Assembly: GCA_028751875.1 (NCBI GenBank)
Contig: CM054155.1
Location: forward strand, 54,961,492-55,025,491
Length of the DNA stretch: 64,000 nt
Source of the DNA: Rapana venosa
Lineage: Eukaryota > Mollusca > Gastropoda > Neogastropoda > Muricidae
Direction of reading: 5' to 3'
This document shows, in pieces, positions 21,608 to 32,885 of this stretch. A program made the translations under genes and the position numbers. Below the pieces are notes generated by a model. That model searched no databases. It was not told the origin of the DNA and worked only from the letters and a program-made list of their open reading frames with translations. The number at the start of each line of letters is the position of its first letter. The first letter of the stretch is position 1.

Positions 21608-22884
21608 AAAAATAATAATAATAATACATGAAATTTATATAGCGCCATATCTTGAAAAAACCCAAATCATATCGCTTTCGTTCATCTCACTCATTCACAT
21701 GCAGCCAGTTACAATCAATAGTTTATTACTAATTCAAATGTATACATTCACACGCACACACATAAAGGTTATACACTTCGGCAGGGTGGTGGGGGTTTGT
21801 CTGTTGAGGGCAGGGACACAAATGAGATGGAACAAGAGGGGAGAATCTTAGGTTTGAAATAAATGAGTCTTGAGGCCGGATTTAAAAGCTTCATAAGAAG
21901 GCTTTTGGCGGAGGGAGGTCATTCCAGATCGATGGACCAGAAACAGAGAAAGAGCGACGGCCAACGGTGGATTGGTTGAATCTAGGTGTTCTAAAGCACA
22001 AGGTATCTGCGGCAGAGCGGAGGGACGAGAAGGAGTGTACAGATGAAGACATTCACAGAGGTAGGAAGGTGCAGTTTTATGGAGGCATTTATAACAGAGG
22101 GTACTGATCTTATAGTTTACTCTCTGTGGCACAGGCAGCCAGTAGAGAGATAGCAAGAGAGGAGTAATGTGCACAGATTTTTTTCTTTCTGAGGACTAGT
22201 CGAGATGCAGAGTTTTGTATACGTTGAAGGGAGTGGATAGATGAAGCTGGGAGACAGGCCAGAAGACAATTGCAATAATCCAGTCGTGAGAGAATGAGGG
22301 ACGTGACTAGTTTGGATGTTGCCTCAGTGGACAGGTACTTTCGAACTGCACTGATGCGCCGTACGACTGACAAGTTTGGGTGATGAACGTTTGCATGGAG
22401 AGTGTGTTGTCGATAATGACCCCTAGATATTTCACAGCAGTGGCTAGAGGGACAGACGTATTGCCGAATTCTATTGAATTCTATTGAAGCTGTTGTGATG
22501 AAAGAGAGTTTGTGTTTGGTCCCTACAAGCGTGGCTTCGGTTTTATCTGCATTTAACTGTAGCTTGTTCTGTATCATTCAATTTTGGATATCTTGAAGGC
22601 AGTAGGACATATAAATCAAGAGAGAAGGCAGATTTTCAGGAGTATCACTGCTAAGAATCTGAGAGTCATTTGCATAAAAGTGATGGTTGATCTGATGACG
22701 ATTTATTATATGTGAAAGAGGAGCAGTGTAGAGAGTTAAAAGAACAGGGCCGAGAACTGATCCCTGTGGGACTCCACATTCCAGTTTGGTAGGCGTTGAT
22801 TGAATCTTGTTTACTGCAACTGTGTGGAATCGGCCTGTAAGGTATGAACTAAACCAGGTGAGGGCTGTGCCTTTAATACCAAAC
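21608..22884 (-). mobile_element. L2/Rex1-like LINE, 5'-truncated, minus strand
   Basis: The 3' end on the minus strand is a (TTA)n tail at about 21,608-21,626, preceded by the family end motif with 'tatagcgc'. Coding remains run from 22,955 to 21,848. They include [20 protein letters not shown] and FYANDSQIL (YADD altered to YAND) near 22,650-22,780, then thumb sequence LDYCNCLLACLPASSIHSLQ. The element is truncated at about 22,884, within the palm domain, where a dispersed repeat begins. Confidence 0.85.
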
Positions 22885-23445
22885 GAATGCCTCTTATTCG
22901 GTGGTTCCAGTTGCACTGGTCTCGTGGTGACCTCAGATTTGCTTTCCCCATACACTTTTTCACCTGTGGTGAGTTTGTGTCAAAGCCCTTGGGGTTGGAG
23001 GTTCGCGGGGACGGTATTTGGAGAGACGTTGTGGTGGCTGCCACCTGGGGTGGGCCCTTTACTCAGTCTGGTTCCGCGGCTGAGCTAATACTATCGTTAG
23101 TAGAGGGCTTAGTAGTTGGTGTCCTGGTATGTTAGATCAGAACACAGGCACCACTGAACACCACCAAATCTATCATTTCAAAGGCAGAGCAGGTTTAACA
23201 TGCGCACAAGATGTTATGCATAAGTTAACACACATGGAGCCCTCTGGCTGGTGTCACCAAGGCGTCCTGATATTGATAGGCCCACTGTGAACTTCCGACC
23301 CTGGGGATGAGACATAATAGTCTGGGTATGGCTGTGGCGGGGATATTGGGATGAGGGATATGGGAACCCCATGACAGGAGGTCACAGAAGATGAGGCAGC
23401 AAAAACAAAAATATTTGTGGGGAGTAGGTGACAAAGCAATACATA
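22885..23445 (+). repeat. Dispersed ~480-bp repeat Z with an internal insertion
   Basis: It matches 35,431-35,900 through most of its length ('ttcggtggt', 'gtgacctcaga', 'ccgaccctggggatgag', 'gatgaggcagcaaaaa'). A third, shortened copy lies at 51,680-51,960. This copy has an extra ~60 bp at about 23,178-23,237 ('ggcagagcaggtttaacatg...'), which also occurs alone at 25,878-25,940 and in diverged form at 24,318-24,375. No protein or RNA family is recognised. Confidence 0.65.
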
Positions 23446-24559
23446 AAAATCCGTTAAAAAAACACCAAAACATAGAAGCTGCATAATAAAATCTTCAATG
23501 AAAATAGCCTAGATCTACAACGTCAGCTAATGATGTTTAGGCATTGCTGTGATTTTTGTAGATCTAGAAGTCGCAAAGGTTATATCAAGAATGATGCTGT
23601 GTGGAAACTGGGGAGATACTCTATGGAGTTTTCATACATTGCACTGTCCTGTTAATTTATAATGACTTTGGTTTTATATGCTGAGCTATTGGCAGGTAGC
23701 TTTCTTTACTATTTGTTCTTGTTTTTAAATTAACAAATGTCAGTCTGCACAAACGATTTGTCTTCTGCTAGACTTTGAATACTGGTATTGGGAAGGACTT
23801 TAGGAACAATGTGCAACATCTAAGCTACGACTTCGATTACATCATAAAAGTTAAAGAGAGGCTTCACCAAGGTGTGTTCAGCTTCAATGAAGCAGTTCAC
23901 AAAGTCCCACTGTGTAGTCTACATGCCATTTATTGGATGATTAGGCGTTCCCCGGCTAACATATGGGGAGGGGGGGAGGTACCAACAAAATGCACTCTGT
24001 CTCACTAATCAATCTGAGAATCATTCTGAGACCATACATACTTACTGGATAAGAAGTTCAGGTGTATAAGTATTTTCAAGTACCTTGCCAAAGAGGCAGA
24101 CACACTTTTGACTTCAGAGGAATTTTAGGCCTAAATCCCCTTTCAATCGAACTCTGATGCTGAATGCACAAGTGGCTGGTCCATTATGTAGCTTACAGAC
24201 CTGAACCACGGACCCATGCAAAAGATGCAAGCTCTTGAGGCAGCAGGTATAGACATAAGAAAATAGGGAAACCACAGTACAAGGATTGCTGCCACCAGTG
24301 CAATGACCTACTCTTCTGAAAGGCAGAACAGGCTTTAACGTGTACACACGATGTTCTGCGTGTGTCAACACATGAGACCCTAGTAACTATTTCATCCTCA
24401 TGACTTTTCAGAGACTAGAGTTGGTACTGGTGTTAAATCTAGGGAAAAACAACCCTCAAACGGGTATGTTGGTGGTGGCTGGAATCTATGCCATCAGGCT
24501 GCAAGCTCAATGCTCTAACCAATCCCCGTCCCATTTTCGAGGCTGTGGTAGTTTTTATT
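23446..24559. other. Intergenic sequence before unit B, no gene seen
   Basis: Mostly unique sequence. At about 24,115-24,395 it has a block containing 'aggcagaacaggctttaac', related to the short repeat at 23,178-23,237. Open frames are short and lack recognisable features. Confidence 0.5.
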
Positions 24560-25128
24560 TTGTCAGTAATGTTTATGATATTAAGTCTGCTTATTTGCTA
24601 TATGGTATTGTTCTTATTGTGTTTCTTACCTCATTGCTTATTTCAAGGTTTGGCAACCATTATGTTAAAGGTTTTGTAACTTTCTATATACATTGCACTG
24701 CAGCTTTATTTCAGTCCTTCAGATGAGATTGTAAACCAAGGCCGCAACATAGGAACAACGCATGCAGAGCATCTTCTGCACACCCCCTTTTAGAAGATTT
24801 GGCCATGGTGTATGAGTGGGAACATATGACATTTACAAAACTTCATGCACACGGAGACTGGTGTAAAAGGGCACACCAACACTTATTCATTTCTGGCTAA
24901 GTCAAATAATTTCAATAAAAACAAGAAAACGTTCTGCTATAACGTCATCGTAAAGTTGAACACAACCAAACAGTTACAGAATTTGCTGTGGCGGGAACTC
25001 CAGAATTCTCGTTAGGTTTTCTTCTCAGATCTGAGCAACCAACTGCTCTGTCCAGTCGTGTTTTGTGTGGGATGTTTTCCAAGACTGTTGCAATAATGTA
25101 GTTTACCAGCTGAGAGGAAAATTATAGC

Positions 25129-25183
25129 ATGGGTCAGTTTAAGCTCACAGCAGGCCTGCTATCTCTTTGGGCTTTTGCCAATG
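25129..25183 (+). CDS. Exon 1: signal peptide of the secreted protein
   Basis: ATG at 25,129 opens MGQFKLTAGLLSLWAFAN, followed by one G and a strong GTGAGT donor at 25,184. It has a short polar start, a hydrophobic core (TAGLLSLWAFA) and a small-residue end, so it looks like a secretion signal cleaved after about residue 17. The exon leaves one base (phase 1), which joins with TG at 29,592 to give Val. I chose this start because the next domain exon has no hydrophobic start of its own and begins directly after an acceptor. The unit A counterpart at 585-653 keeps the donor but is diverged. Confidence 0.6.
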
Positions 25184-25330
25184 GTGAGTAGGATTCAATA
25201 GTTTGCTTTAAACAAAATTAATAGTCCAGAAACAAGGTAGCACCAGTTATTGAAATAAGTACAACAAAGCAATGCCTATTATGAGTTTGTTTTCTTCCCT
25301 TTGGGGAAAATGTTACTACCACTTACAAAG

Positions 25331-25416
25331 CCCAAAATGGGACATATATATATATATATATATAGATATAATATTATATAATATATATATAGTATATAAT
25401 ATATATATATATATAT
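25331..25416. repeat. (TA)n microsatellite, left of SINE
   Basis: TATATA tract up to the SINE at 25,417. A second TA tract follows the SINE, so the SINE was probably inserted into, or seeded, TA repeats. Confidence 0.9.
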
Positions 25417-25704
25417 ATGAGGAGGCCACCGTGGTCGAGTGGTTTAGGCGGTCAACTCGTGATCCAGAGGTCCGGGTTCGATCCCCGCCCGGCTCGGTGT
25501 TGTGTCCTTGGGAAAGACACTTTACTCCTATTTCCTCACTCCCACCCAGGTGTACAAGTGGGTACCAGCTCTGCTGGGGAAGTATCTGGCGACAGACTAG
25601 CGTCCTGTCACAGGGGTGGTGAAAAACCATCAGTTGGCTTAACGCTACAGAAACCGGGATAAGCTCCGGCTCTATGGGCCTTCTGGCTCGAAAGAACATA
25701 CTTT
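25417..25704 (+). mobile_element. tRNA-headed SINE-V (plus strand)
   Basis: It begins GGAGGCCACCGTGGTCGAGT, a tRNA-Ser/Leu-like head with A box TGGTCGAGTGG and B box GGGTTCGATCCCC. A body of about 210 nt follows, ending 'ctggctcgaaagaacatact' and then a TA-rich tail. The second copy in the window is at 31,915-32,207 on the minus strand, where it is joined to a 5S sequence. The head lacks a tRNA acceptor stem and the body is unrelated to tRNA, so it is not a tRNA gene. Confidence 0.88.
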
Positions 25705-25744
25705 ATATATATATATGTATATGTATACATATATATATATATGT

Positions 25745-25780
<36 letters not shown>
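25705..25780. repeat. (TA)n microsatellite, right of SINE
   Basis: TATATATG/TATACATA tract after the SINE tail. Confidence 0.9.
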
Positions 25781-25782
<2 letters not shown>

Positions 25783-25998
25783 CTGTGTTTCTGTTTTTAC
25801 TCCTCAGCTTTGGTCATCTGTTCCCACTGGCACATACTGGTCTACTATTTCAACAACTGGCACATACTGGTCTCTAATTTCAAAGGCAGAGCAGGTTTAA
25901 CATGCGCACAAGATGTCATGCATAAGTTAACACACATGGAATTCGTTTATAGTCTCATCAGAACTCTCAGTGGAGTGGGCTTGGCACTGATATTAACT

Positions 25999-28940
25999 GT
26001 GAATTGAACCAAAAATAAAACAGCTGACTCTTCCTGGATATAAAGCTATTTCTTTCCCCCTGCTCTCTCGAGTAGGTGGGATTGCCATCATTCTCAAAGA
26101 CACATTGGAACCATCTCTTTCTTTCAGTCACAACCTTCAATTCTCACATGAATCTTTGGAAGTTCAATCTCAATCTACCTGGCCACTCTATTACTATCTG
26201 CTGCCTTTACCGTCCACCTCCCAGCCGTAAAAACAACCTAACATCTCTTTTTCACCAAGAATTCCAGTCACTCCTCGACCACTACAGCCTCTCTCCCACT
26301 AAACTTATAATTCTTGGTGACTTCAACTTCCATTTCGACAACCAGTCTTCTCCAGATGTCAAACGTCTTTCTCTTTTTCTGTCCAACCATTCTCTCTCTC
26401 AAATGGTAAACGAAGCAACGCACAGATCTGGTCATATTTTAGACTGGCTGATTACTAATGCTTCATTTAATCTTGTCACATCTGTTCTGTCACCGACGAA
26501 CTGCATTCTGATACATACCGCCATTCTTTTCATCTTAACATCACAAAACCTGTCAGAAAGAAGAATATGTTACTCGTCGCCAATCTTAAGGCCTTAGACA
26601 TTCATACTTTCTCTTCACAAGCTTCCGTTTTTCACAAGCCTCTGACCACACTGACATCTCTGATCACTATACACTATCTCCGCCAACTGCTTGATGAGCA
26701 TATGCACCTCCTACTGACCATCCCTCCTGATGACCCTGTGTGCCATGGTATACCCAAGACATCTTGATAGCGAAGCGCAAACGCGCAACTAGAACGGCAG
26801 TGCGGAAGTCAAAAACCGAAATCAACAAACAGCTTTTCCGAAAAACAAATAAACAAAGTCAAACTCTTAATCCATTCAGCAAAGACAGACTACTACTCTT
26901 CCCAAATTCTCTATGCTACATCCATAAAATCTCTTTTTTCCCTCACCTCAAATCTCCTTGGATCTGCAAAAACAACTCCTCTGCCTAACACCCACAGCCT
27001 GTCTGAACTTCCATCCATATTTTCTGCCTTCTTCTCAGACAAAGTTCGAAACATACGCTCCAGACTGGATCAGACTCAATTCCAGCCTGCGCCTCCTGAT
27101 CCCCAGTTCACTGGCACTCTTCTCTTTTCCTTCCATCTTACAAGTGAAAAAGAAATCATGACAATTCTGAAGGAAATGACTATAAAATCATGCGACCTTG
27201 ATCCCTTACCTGCTCCTGTTTTCTCACAATGCCTTCCACAACTTGTGCCTATTATCACTAAAATAGGAAACTCATCTCTTGTGTCAGGAAATTTTCCATC
27301 AGCTCTTAAAACAGCAATAGTCACACCTCTACTGAAAAAGTACGACCTCGATCCTAATATTCTGAAGAATTATAGGCCTGTCTCAAACTTACCCTTTGTC
27401 TCTAAAGTACTAGAAAAAGTCGTTCTCAAACAGCTCAACAGTCACCTTCATTCCAATGATCTCCTTCCTATTTTTCAATCTGCCTATCGCCCCAACCACA
27501 GCACCGAATCTACCCTAGTCCACACTTTAGATACACTTCTACTTGCTTCTGATGCAGCAAAAATCTCCCTCCTCACTCTTCTTGACTTATCTGCAGCCTT
27601 TGATACCATAGATTACTCAATTCTTCTTTCTCGCCTCCAAAATACGTTTTGGTATTAACGGCACAGTCCTCACCTGGTTTACTTCATACCTCACAGACAG
27701 GTTCCAGAAGTTATTGTAAACAAATTCAATCAAAACCTGTCAAAATGGAATGTGGAGTCCCGCAGGGATCAGTCCTGGGCCCTGTTCTCTTTACTCTCTA
27801 CACTGCTCCACTCTCACATATAATAAACAACCACCATATTGATCATCATTTCTATGCCGATGATACTCAGCTTCAGTGCAGTGATACTGTTGAAAACTTG
27901 CCTTCCCCCCTGACAAATATGTCCTACTGCCTTCAAGACATTCAAAACTGGATGACTTAGAACAAGTTACAACTTAATGCCGATAAAACCGAAGCCATGC
28001 TCATAGGGATCCAACATAAACTTTCCTCTATCGCAAAAACTTCAATAGAATTCGGCAATACGTCAGTTCCATTGTCCAACTCTGTGAAGTATTTAGGAGT
28101 AGTTCTTGACAACACACTCTCTATGAAAAAATTCATCACCCAGACCTGCCAGTCTTGCTACTATCAATTACGGCGCATAAGCGCGATTCGCAAGTATCTG
28201 TTCACTGATGCAACTTCCAAGCTTGTCACATCTCTCATTCTTTCACGTTTAGACTACTGTAATTCTCTTTTGGCTGGCCTACCAGCATTATCTATCCACT
28301 CTCTTCAACGCATACAAAACTCTGCAGCTCGACTGGTCCTAAGAAAGAAAAAACTGAACACATCACATCCTCTTCTGCGATCTCTTCACTGGTTGCCTGT
28401 CTCACAAGACTGGAGTATAAATTAATACCCTCTGTTTCAAATGTCTCCACAAATCTGCACCCTCTTATCTCTGTAACTGTCTTCATCTGTACACTCCATC
28501 CCGTTCCCTTCGTTCAGCCGCAGATACTTTGTGCTTTCGAACACCCAGATTCAAACAAACCACTGTTGGCCGTCGCTCCTTCTCTGTTTCTGGCCCATCC
28601 ACCTGGAATGACCTCCCTCTTTCACTTTGCCAAAAGCCTTCACTTGTTCAAATCCAGCCTCAAAACACACTTATTTCCTACCTGAGACTTTCCCCCCAAA
28701 TATCTGTCCCTAATTTTTAACAGCATCTTTCACCTTCTAAGTGTTGTTCCGAGTGTGTGTGGTGTGTGTGTGCGTGCGTGCATGCGTGCATACGTGAGCG
28801 CGCATGGTTTTGAAATCTGTTGTTCATTATGTTTAAGGAGAGTTGTATGCCTGTAAATGATTGAGTGCAAGCGCTTCGGTTTGTTTGTTTTTTACAAGAT
28901 TCAGCGCTATATAAATTCCATATATTATTATTATTATTAT
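25999..28940 (+). mobile_element. L2/Rex1-like LINE in intron 1, plus strand
   Basis: TATTAACT occurs at 25,991-25,998 and 28,941-28,948, a probable target-site duplication. Unit A is empty at the same place (GATTTAACTCC, about 1,136-1,147). Coding remains run in order: endonuclease (26,060-26,600, with LIILGDFNFHFD), linker, reverse transcriptase (27,370-27,960, with [50 protein letters not shown] and HFYADDTQL) and thumb (27,997-28,430, with [20 protein letters not shown]). Frameshifts lie near 26,600, 27,650 and 27,960. It is 5' truncated within the endonuclease and ends in 'gcgctatataaattccatat' plus (ATT)n. Confidence 0.92.
27158..27960 (+). pseudogene. Reverse transcriptase of the intron 1 L2/Rex1-like LINE, frameshifted
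   Basis: Fingers and palm motifs are all present: [46 protein letters not shown], then after a shift near 27,650 [14 protein letters not shown] sequence, [20 protein letters not shown] and [10 protein letters not shown] with the catalytic Asp pair. The frame then meets TAG at 27,958-27,960. It is closest to the minus-strand copy at 39,162-42,510, and less close to those at 17,715 and 21,608. This is a recently decayed element. Confidence 0.88.
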
Positions 28941-29591
28941 TATTAACTCCAGGGGGAAAGTGCCCTGAAAGTGGTGGTAGCTCAAATCTAGCGTCAATCC
29001 CAGGCCATCAAGATTGTGAGCACTATGTTCTAGCTTCCAGGCTATCCCATCCACCCACCAATCCCCCCAACCCATTAAAAACATTACTAGTTGATGTGCT
29101 ACAACACAATCGTTAAAAAAAGCCAACAATCATACAATGGACATAAAGAGTTATTTCATCCACAATAAAAGGCTTCCTCTGCCATTCTTGCCAAAGAGTA
29201 ATAAACAATAAAAATACTACTAATCCATTTTACATATCATAGCTAAGATTCCATACATCAGGACATCGTGATTATGCTAAAAAGAAAACTAGGATAAGTC
29301 TACACAATAGACCTAAATAGAATGGGGAAAATATACTCACAGAGAGAACATTTCATAGAATTTGAAAAATGAAAATTGCCACCTCTTTATTGATGTAAAA
29401 AGCACTCAGTTTTACTGTGCGGACTTTGCTATCCATCTCACAGCTCACTGTTTGTAGGAGCTGGTCAGAGCCTGAGAACTGGTACATACCTTTCTCTTTA
29501 ATGTTATTAAAGTATCTTACAGAAAAAAATTTAGTCAGGGAAGCATGTTGTTGTGACTAATAGCTATGACTGATTTCATATCTGCTTTCAG

Positions 29592-29991
29592 TGATGGCCT
29601 TAGAAGAAGGAGGTATTTACACTTGCCAACCCAGTACAACTTCATGGAAAACTGGGGACACTGTCAAGATTGAGCTCAAGATATATCGCTCCAAGTTTCC
29701 ATCAATGTGTGACCTCGGCACAAATGGGATAGCTCTGTTTCAAAGCAGCCGAGATGGCTCGTTTTACAGGATTCAGTGCATTACAGGTGATATCCGGCAG
29801 GCTGGAACATGTTCCTTTACTTTTGGCAGACTGGGCTGTGGCTGCACAAGGATAAGTGATCAGTTCTACTTCTTGGAATACAACTTCGTCTTCACTGCTC
29901 ATGGACACCGATTTTGGAGAGCAGATATATCCTGCATTGACAGGACATGGAAATGCTATCTTTTTCAGTGGCATAGACTGTATCTATTTGC
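29592..29991 (+). CDS. Exon 2: cysteine-rich domain 1 of the secreted protein
   Basis: The acceptor is 'ctgctttcag' (ending 29,591) and the donor GTAAGT starts at 29,992. The domain reads GGIYTCQPSTTSWKTGDTVK at its start, then SKFPSMCDLGTNGIALF, YRIQCITG, FGRLGCGCTR and FWRADISC, with seven or more cysteines. The spacing (early Cys, GCxC pair, late Cys after a beta-strand-like run) is matched by domain 2, so the two look like tandem duplicates. An immunoglobulin-like fold is inferred. The main frame runs into a stop just past the donor and leaves the wrong phase. The +1 frame from about 29,950 (GNAIFFSGIDCIYL) gives the phase-1 exit that fits exon 3, so a one-base indel near 29,950 is likely. 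Confidence 0.6.
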
Positions 29992-29999
29992 GTAAGTCG

Positions 30000-30095
30000 C
30001 TTTGTGAAGTTTTGTATGTAAGCCTGCGTGTGTGTGTATGTTTGTGCACGCGCGTATGTGAGTGTGTGTGTATGCGCGCGCGCGTGTGTGTATGT
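30000..30095. repeat. TG/CG alternating purine-pyrimidine tract in intron 2
   Basis: Mixed (TG)n and (CG)n, including GCGCGCGCGCGTGTGTG near 30,074-30,090, directly after the exon 2 donor. Confidence 0.8.
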
Positions 30096-30875
30096 AAATT
30101 CGTTTAATATCTCTTCACAAGTTGTGATGGTAGACAAAGAAGGGGGGCGGGGAGCTGATAGTGTGTGGGGAAAGGAATCTGAATTTATCTATACAAGCTG
30201 ATTGAAGAAAAGTAATGCAATGCTTAGGTACTGAGCTACAATGGACAGGGAATCAAATGCATTTCTGAACTCTACCTAACAAAACTACTGACAACAATGA
30301 AAGAAGGTAAATAAATTTTTATTACTAAACCATATTCAACAGTGAGGAAAACATACCTAAAAGCAATCTGAAAAAAAAGTTTCAGATCTAAAAAAATTGA
30401 AACATAACCCGTTGCAAACAATACTTAATGATCTAAAAGAAATTATAGGCACTGTATTAGAGCATCTTTAAAAGTCAAAGTAATCATTACAATCCACGAA
30501 GAGGACTCTGCAACAGCCGTCTTTAAAAAGTCAGTAAGTAAGGGACTGCAAAATATTCCTTTGGAAAAGACAACGTCAGACCAGGTATGTGACTTTTCGA
30601 GCTGTGACATGCTAATAATATTACAATAGGTATGGTCTATTTTTATAATTATGTTATTCCCGCATTATATGCAAAAATACATTTCCTGCATTTTTGTCTT
30701 GAAACAATGCAGTATACACCACAAACCAAAGAAACAATTTACTGTATGCAGTAAGTATCACATTTTTTCTTGTTTCAACAAAAACGGTTTTCTAAAAACA
30801 ACGTTCCATGTGAATGTAGACAATCAAGTCACCTGTCCTCACACTGAAATAAACATTGTTGTGCTTTTAATATCA

Positions 30876-30984
30876 AAACACACACACACACACACGTTCA
30901 CGAGTTCATGTACACATACACACACGCACACACATCATACACACACAAACACACACACACACACAACACACACACACACATCAC

Positions 30985-31028
<44 letters not shown>
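30876..31028. repeat. (CA)n microsatellite, left of repeat R
   Basis: A long CA tract. The same position in units C and D is 46,975-47,094 and 63,359-63,478. Confidence 0.95.
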
Positions 31029-31029
<1 letters not shown>

Positions 31030-31049
31030 ACTTAGGATGAGACTATAAA

Positions 31050-31245
31050 CTGAGGTCCCATGTGCGAACGCACGCAGAATATCTTGTACACACGTTAAAA
31101 CTCGTTTCGCTATTCGGAAGAGTGGGCCATTGTGTGCCGGTGGGAACGGATGACAAAATATACAAAACTGCATACACATGGTGACTGGATGTAAAAAGGC
31201 ACATGAGTGCTTAATCTGTTATCCTCGAAATAAATAAAAAAATAA
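31050..31245 (+). repeat. Dispersed repeat R (SINE-like), unit B copy in intron 2
   Basis: The best preserved copy of repeat R. It begins around 'gaggtcccatgtgcgaacgc', passes 'ttcggaagagtgggccattg', and ends 'atcctcgaaataaataaa' followed by a second CA tract. A CA tract on both sides recurs in the other units. Confidence 0.55.
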
Positions 31246-31254
31246 ATAATACAC

Positions 31255-31330
31255 GCGCATTCACACACACACTCACACACACGCACACACACACACACGC
31301 ACACACACACACACACACATACAACACACA

Positions 31331-31380
<50 letters not shown>
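31255..31380. repeat. (CA)n microsatellite, right of repeat R
   Basis: CA-rich tract directly after the AATAAA-rich tail of repeat R. Confidence 0.95.
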
Positions 31381-31383
<3 letters not shown>

Positions 31384-31914
31384 TTTGCAGAACAAGAGCA
31401 CGTTTGTTTGAACCAATATAAAGAAGCAGGAGGCCCATGGTACAGAACGTAAAACATCTAACCGGAGCTATGACAAACAAAAGAGAAACCACAACATCCT
31501 TTAGAAAAAGGCAGAAACATCAAGAGCACTCTCAAGTCCACCCCTTATGGCATCTGATCTGTCAGCTCAGTAAGAGAGACTGATGTACCTACTGGTTAGG
31601 CTAGCCTTTGCATTGCCTGCAGATTGTGAACAGAATTGAATGGTAACATGCGTGTAAAATGTACAATTCTAACATGTTAAAAAACCATGCTTAGGAGGAT
31701 CCTGTACATTTCTGCTTTATATAAACATCTGGAAATAAAAGATAGCATGATACTTATGGTGACATCATCAGATGGTATCATTTTTCAGAGAATATCTTAG
31801 ATCAAATGATGCCAGAAGGGAGCAGTCATTGAAAGAAACAGATCACAAAAAACTACCTCGAGGAGTCAGTATGGTTTAATTCAAAGAAAATAAAATCATT
31901 CACCTGGAGACGTA

Positions 31915-32207
31915 AAAGTAAAAAAAGTATGTTCTTTCGAGCCAGAAGGCCCATAGAGCCGGAGCTTATCCCGGTTTCTGTAGCGTTAAGCGAACTGATG
32001 GTTTTTCACCACCCCTGTGACAGGACGCTAGTCTGTCGCCAGATACTTCCCCAGCAGAGCTGGTACCCACTTGTACACCTGGGTGGAGTGAGGAAAATAG
32101 GAGTAAAGTGTCTTTCCCAAGGACACAACACCGAGCCGAGCGGGGATCGAACCCGCGACCTCTGGATTACGAGTTGACCGCCTAAACCACTCGACCACGG
32201 TGCCTCC
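31915..32207 (-). mobile_element. SINE-V portion of the composite
   Basis: It starts GGAGGCACCGTGGTCGAGT and matches the copy at 25,417-25,704 through the full body, including the 'gtgttgtgtccttgggaaag' and 'ctggctcgaaagaacatact' parts. The A and B boxes are intact (GTGGTCGAGTGG, GGGTTCGATCCCC). Confidence 0.9.
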
Positions 32208-32333
32208 AAAAAGATTGCCAACAGCACCCGGTTTTCCCAGGCGGTCACCCATCCAAGTACTAACCGGGCCCGACGCTGCTTAACTTCGGTGATCGGACGA
32301 GAACCGGTGCTTTCAGCGTGGTATGGCCGTTGG
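31915..32333 (-). mobile_element. Composite retroposon: 5S rRNA sequence joined to tRNA-headed SINE-V
   Basis: ACCTGGAGACGTA flanks the whole unit (31,902-31,914 and 32,335-32,347; the adjoining C is ambiguous). The 5S sequence and the SINE therefore appear to have been inserted together. On the minus strand the order is a full-length 5S-like sequence (32,334-32,217), a short linker containing CTTTTTGG, then SINE-V (32,207-31,915) ending in a T-rich ACTTTTTTTAC tail. Units A (about 11,229-11,243) and C (about 48,017-48,032) have the uninterrupted site. This sits in intron 2 of the gene. Confidence 0.85.
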
Positions 32334-32334
32334 C
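32217..32334 (-). rRNA. 5S ribosomal RNA sequence (probably a retroposed copy)
   Basis: The 118-nt minus-strand sequence carries the conserved animal 5S parts: CGGCCATACCACGCTGAAAG, TCGTCCGATCACCGAAGTT, and the control region AGTACTTGGATGGGTGACCG. The ends pair exactly (5' GCCAAC with 3' GTTGGC), and the changed bases on both sides keep helix I closed. A T run (CTTTTT) follows within about 10 nt and could end Pol III transcription, before the SINE. Because the target duplication encloses both parts, I read it as part of a mobile composite. Whether it is transcribed is unknown. Confidence 0.88.
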
Positions 32335-32885
32335 ACCTGGAGACGTAGAATTGTTGAAAGATCTTGTACATTCTCAGCCTAAGGTTTAAGAGATTGATGG
32401 AGTGACCTTAATCAATTAATGGCATGTACACTATTTGGCACCCTACTAGAAAATGAACATGATGACAACCAATTTCTAGCGTACTCACGTACCTATAGTA
32501 CAGATATGATTTTTCAACATTGGTGAATGAGTCTACCTAGATTGTCCATGAGATAATTTTCAGAGATGTATGTGAACTCTAGACACCTTACTTCTCTGGA
32601 TCAAACAGCTTGCTAACTTCAGATGGCTCAGCACAGTATCATTCACAGGAAAATGTTCTGGACTAGCATGATAGTTTTTTAAAATATTTTTTATCAATTT
32701 AATCTGGTGAATCGATGTTCATTTGTCTTCTTTCTAGTACATTTATCCTCCTTTTGATTGCAAAAAACCACAGATCTGATCAGTTCTTTCGTGATTGAAC
32801 GGTATTGATTCAATAGTGAAATAAATATCCATAGTTTGCTGTCCTAACCATGATTACCAATTTTTAATGTTTAACCCTATTTCAG

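Noticed and set aside
25417..25500. A tRNA-Ser-like gene
   Set aside because: The A and B boxes fit, but there is no closing acceptor stem and the sequence continues into a SINE body shared with 31,915-32,207.
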